DNA of 28,953 nucleotides from Tieghemiomyces parasiticus. Lineage: Eukaryota; Kickxellomycota; Dimargaritomycetes; Dimargaritales; Dimargaritaceae. The position numbers and the translations under genes are program-made. This document shows, in pieces, positions 26,147 to 28,953 of the stretch (within the stretch, counting starts at the first letter, position 1; each line of letters begins with the position of its first letter). The DNA lies in assembly GCA_027575765.1 (NCBI GenBank), contig JANBPT010000604.1, positions 1 through 28,953 of the forward strand, given 5' to 3'. The notes under the pieces are model-generated. The model saw only the letters and a list, made by a program, of their open reading frames with translations, had not been told where the DNA came from and ran no database searches.

Positions 26147-28953
26147 CCGACCGAGCGGGGCGAGGACGGTTGATGGGATGTAAAACTGGGCGGAAAAAAA
26201 TAGTAAATAAGAGAGCCGGTAACCAGGCGCGAGTCTAAACGGTCCGCGAGACAATGATACCGGCGATACTAACGTAAGATTATTGGGGTCAGTTTGATGA
26301 TAAAAGGGTCGGGGCGAGGGATGGCGTAAGGTGCGGTACGACGACTAAGAGATTATTGCTGCACGATATTATCAAAGTTGGTATGGGGCCGCCAAAGGGA
26401 GGAAGTGACTGGGAGAGATGGAAGAGAAACAAAGGGTGGGAGTGGATATAATCGCAGAAATATGATACAGATATTGCAAGGAGGTGCGGTGACCCGAAGT
26501 AGCTGTGCGAATCTGGATATGCGCGTGCGGAGGGGGGGATGATGGAAAGTAGGGGAGATGGGAAAGGTGACGAGGGTTAGTATTATATTCTGGCTGTAGC
26601 GCAGTGGCGCGGCAATGCCAACAGAAGCCGCAGGTAGAATGATGGGGGAAGCTAGTGGAGCAATCAGTAACGAGAGCCGTCTGTCCAATTAAGTATGCGG
26701 ATCAGAATCGCTGCTAGCTCGCAGAAGGTGACACAGACGCCTTGTCGGGTCGCACGAAGGTAGATGGGACGGGAGAGAGTGTGTATAAAAAAATTCCGAG
26801 ATGAGCAGAACCAGAAGGTGACGTTCGGCGGTCGGTACGTCCATCACCCAAGCCGATATATCCAACCCCGAGTGAATCATCCTGACAGTTGCCGGGTCGA
26901 TCAGTGCAGCGGAAACGCAGTAGCCCACCAACCCCTGGGATGGGGCGGCACACCCCAGATCACTTACCTGTCAACTGAATGGGTGGGCTATCGCTCTGGA
27001 GATAGAGAAGGACAAACCTAGGTAAGTCACGGATGGACGTGTGGAATCGAGGTGAGTGGTCACGGGTGGTTCTAGAAGGAGAGGAAAAGCAGATGGAAGG
27101 GGGGGAGGGAGGAGCAACGACCTGTAGCGGACGCGGATGATCCGAATGAGGCAGGGCAGTCAGGAAGGAGCTGATGGAGTATGGTTAGAACAGAGCCGTC
27201 AGAATGGTTGGATGTCTGAGTGCGGAGGATCAGGGTGGATTGGCCTATCGAGCTTAGGGTTGACTACGCAAAAACAATTCGGAGAGAGGAGGATACAGGG
27301 ATCAACCGGGACCGACCGACCGGAACCAGGTTCCGCCCGCTATCGCCACACGACCCACCCCGCCTTTTGAAAGACGAGTTCTGTTGGGTCACCAGGCCCG
27401 TGTGAATCAGGTTACCAATGTCACGGCGCACCCAAAATACCGGGTAGACAGCGACTAGTGAAAAATGTAAGAGGGGGGGTAAAGTAGGGGGGACGGATGG
27501 CAGAAAGCAGTTCTCCTGAAAACGCCGCCCCCGCCTTAGCTGACATTGCGGAAGGTGGGGAAAATGGGGATGTACACTTACCCCTGCAAAAAAAAAACTG
27601 GCTATCGGGCGGTGAAAATAGGAGGGATGGAGAGGATGGAAGCAGTAAGGCCTGGCAATAAAAATAATCGAATAGAAAATCGCTAGATAGGTAATGCAGA
27701 TAGTGCGTGAGAGGCCGCATGCCCAATGGACAGATCAGTACCGCAAATGAGCATATGAGTGCTGACGTAGCTTATAACTGTTGGTAAGCCCAGGGCCCCG
27801 GGAATACCAAAGCCGCGAGTTCCTGCAGTGTCACGGATGACTTGCAGCTGGCAAATAATTAGGAAGCGGTCCACAGATAGGGGATAAATAGGTAAGGGAC
27901 AAAGGGGGACGAATAGGAAGAACCTTGCCCGCTTGCCCACTGACGGGTGGCGTAATTGGGACCACCAATGAGGCGACGACCCGGCCCTTGGGAAAAGTGA
28001 GCCGGGTGACGGGATGCACTCTTGCAATCACCCCTCCGCCAATAGTAGACCACCTGGGTAAGTCAGGAACGGTGCGGTACCCGTTCCCTTCTGTACCTCC
28101 CCCAGTAGCAGTAGAGTCGGAGAGTGAACAAAGGTTGTGGGTCCAAAAATTGGGAAGGTGGAGAAAGGAAGGGGGAAGCGCAAGGCTAGGTAGGTACGAA
28201 ACGGGACGGACCGTGGAAATATAGTAGACTCGAGCCTGGCCAAGGAAGTCACCGTATCGGGGTTCCCAATACTCCGGCCGGACACGGCGCACCGGGTGTA
28301 AACGCTAACTCGATAAGTTAGGTTAGGAGCCCACGTTGGAGGGGATCACGATCGTGCAAAAAAAAAGAAAAAGGTTTAACTTACCGTTTACTTGACGGTC
28401 AGAATAGGCCGGACAGTGCAGAGGCGGAAGGGGAGGCTAGCGAATCGTGGATTAGCGGTGGCGTACGGCGAGAAAAGGTGGCAATGGGTAGGTTAGTGCA
28501 CGTGCGTCAAGAAATGTAGGGCTGATGCCGCAGGGTCCGGCGGCGGACCAGACTTGGAGGCGGAGAATAGGCAGCAATTCAGTTCCGTGCGTTGGTCTCT
28601 TCGTGGGCTAATGGTCTGAATGTCGAGAGGGGACTAACGCAGAGGCGACGAGCTCGTCCGGTCTAGCCGGTGACGCCGGCCGCGTTGCCGGGCAATGCTA
28701 CGTACCACCTCAGGGAACAGTTTTCTGCTGGTCTAATAGGCGCGCGAGTGGAAAAGGGAGGCGGCGTACTACAACGGGCCGACGGAATGAGGTGAAGGGA
28801 AAGAGGGGTCAGCGTGCAGCGCAGTCGGGGGTCACGGCAGATAGTGGCGGGGCTGCGGGTCCTACGGGGAGGGCCCAATACAACACGGACCCAGATAGGA
28901 GGATAAAGAAAGATAGGGAGGAGGGGAAGGGGAAGGCTGGCGCTCAAGGGTGG
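26147..28953 (-). promoter_or_regulatory. Long ATG-depleted, probably spliced 5' leader of the homeodomain gene
   Basis: The whole 2.8 kb upstream of the homeodomain start is CT-rich on the minus strand and almost lacks ATG on that strand: I count five (26844, 26880, 27546, 27720, 27754). From 27755 to the window end there is none. Strong minus-strand donors read GTAAGT at 26967, 27581 and 28384; pyrimidine-rich acceptors end at 28054, 27584 and 27455. All five ATGs can fall in introns defined by these sites. There is no recognisable coding frame. This fits a long multi-exon leader whose start may lie beyond the window. Exact exons cannot be fixed from sequence alone. Confidence 0.5.
27576..27590 (-). 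other. Acceptor and donor two bases apart (possible recursive splice site)
   Basis: On the minus strand a run of T followed by GCAG is separated by only GG from GTAAGT. Such a back-to-back arrangement can act as a recursive splice point or frame a vanishing exon inside the proposed leader. It may also be chance. Confidence 0.28.

Noticed and set aside
26147..26254. N-terminal extension of the homeodomain protein from a TTG at 26254
   Set aside because: There is no ATG, and the segment reads as hydrophobic translation of leader sequence. A pyrimidine-rich acceptor-like site also lies there.
26353..28292. Several minus-strand open frames upstream of the homeodomain gene
   Set aside because: None has an ATG start; they are Pro/Ser/Leu-rich translations of CT-rich leader sequence.

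Overview
The window looks like nuclear DNA of a fungus. It carries a Zn(II)2Cys6 zinc-cluster regulator, an Adp1-type ABC transporter with a cysteine-rich EGF-like ectodomain, a class I alpha-1,2-mannosidase and a homeodomain protein. Genes are GC-rich at third codon positions, have few short GT-AG introns (donors GTAAGT/GTAAGC) and follow CT-rich leaders. Gene density is low (spacers of 0.8-5 kb). I suspect an early-diverging lineage, but this is an impression and no marker gene fixes it.

Left part (1-5.5 kb): a possible small spliced gene on the minus strand (468-967, weak); a small secreted Gly/Tyr-rich protein on the minus strand (1234-1644) with a clear TATA box and two dibasic sites; then a plus-strand zinc-cluster transcription factor (3650-5458) with a short upstream ORF in its leader.

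Centre left (6.8-10.7 kb): a two-exon Adp1-like ABCG transporter of 1193 residues whose single intron cuts the Walker A motif. It is followed by about 5 kb (10.7-15.6 kb) with no recognisable gene. That stretch holds a possible spliced noncoding transcript near 11-12 kb and a GC-rich block at 13.9-15.4 kb with long minus-strand frames ending near splice donors.

Centre right (15.7-21.7 kb): an unrecognised Pro/Ser-rich protein behind a TATA box (16020-16733); a three-exon minus-strand alpha/beta-hydrolase of the acyl-protein-thioesterase/carboxylesterase family (17554-18722); and, divergently from it, a GH47 class I alpha-mannosidase (19600-21660). The mannosidase has His where characterised ER enzymes have the specificity-setting Arg.

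Right part (21.7-29 kb): a possible two-exon secreted six-cysteine protein (22408-22902), an orphan minus-strand frame (23005-23478), and a homeodomain protein (24062-26146, minus). Upstream of the homeodomain start, 2.8 kb of minus-strand sequence is nearly free of ATG, and the five ATGs present fall inside candidate introns. I read it as a long, spliced, ATG-purged 5' leader that reaches the window edge.

The genes do not form a pathway or cluster. They are independently transcribed housekeeping and regulatory loci with a few small, probably lineage-specific secreted proteins between them. I saw no rRNA, tRNA, CRISPR array or intact mobile element.
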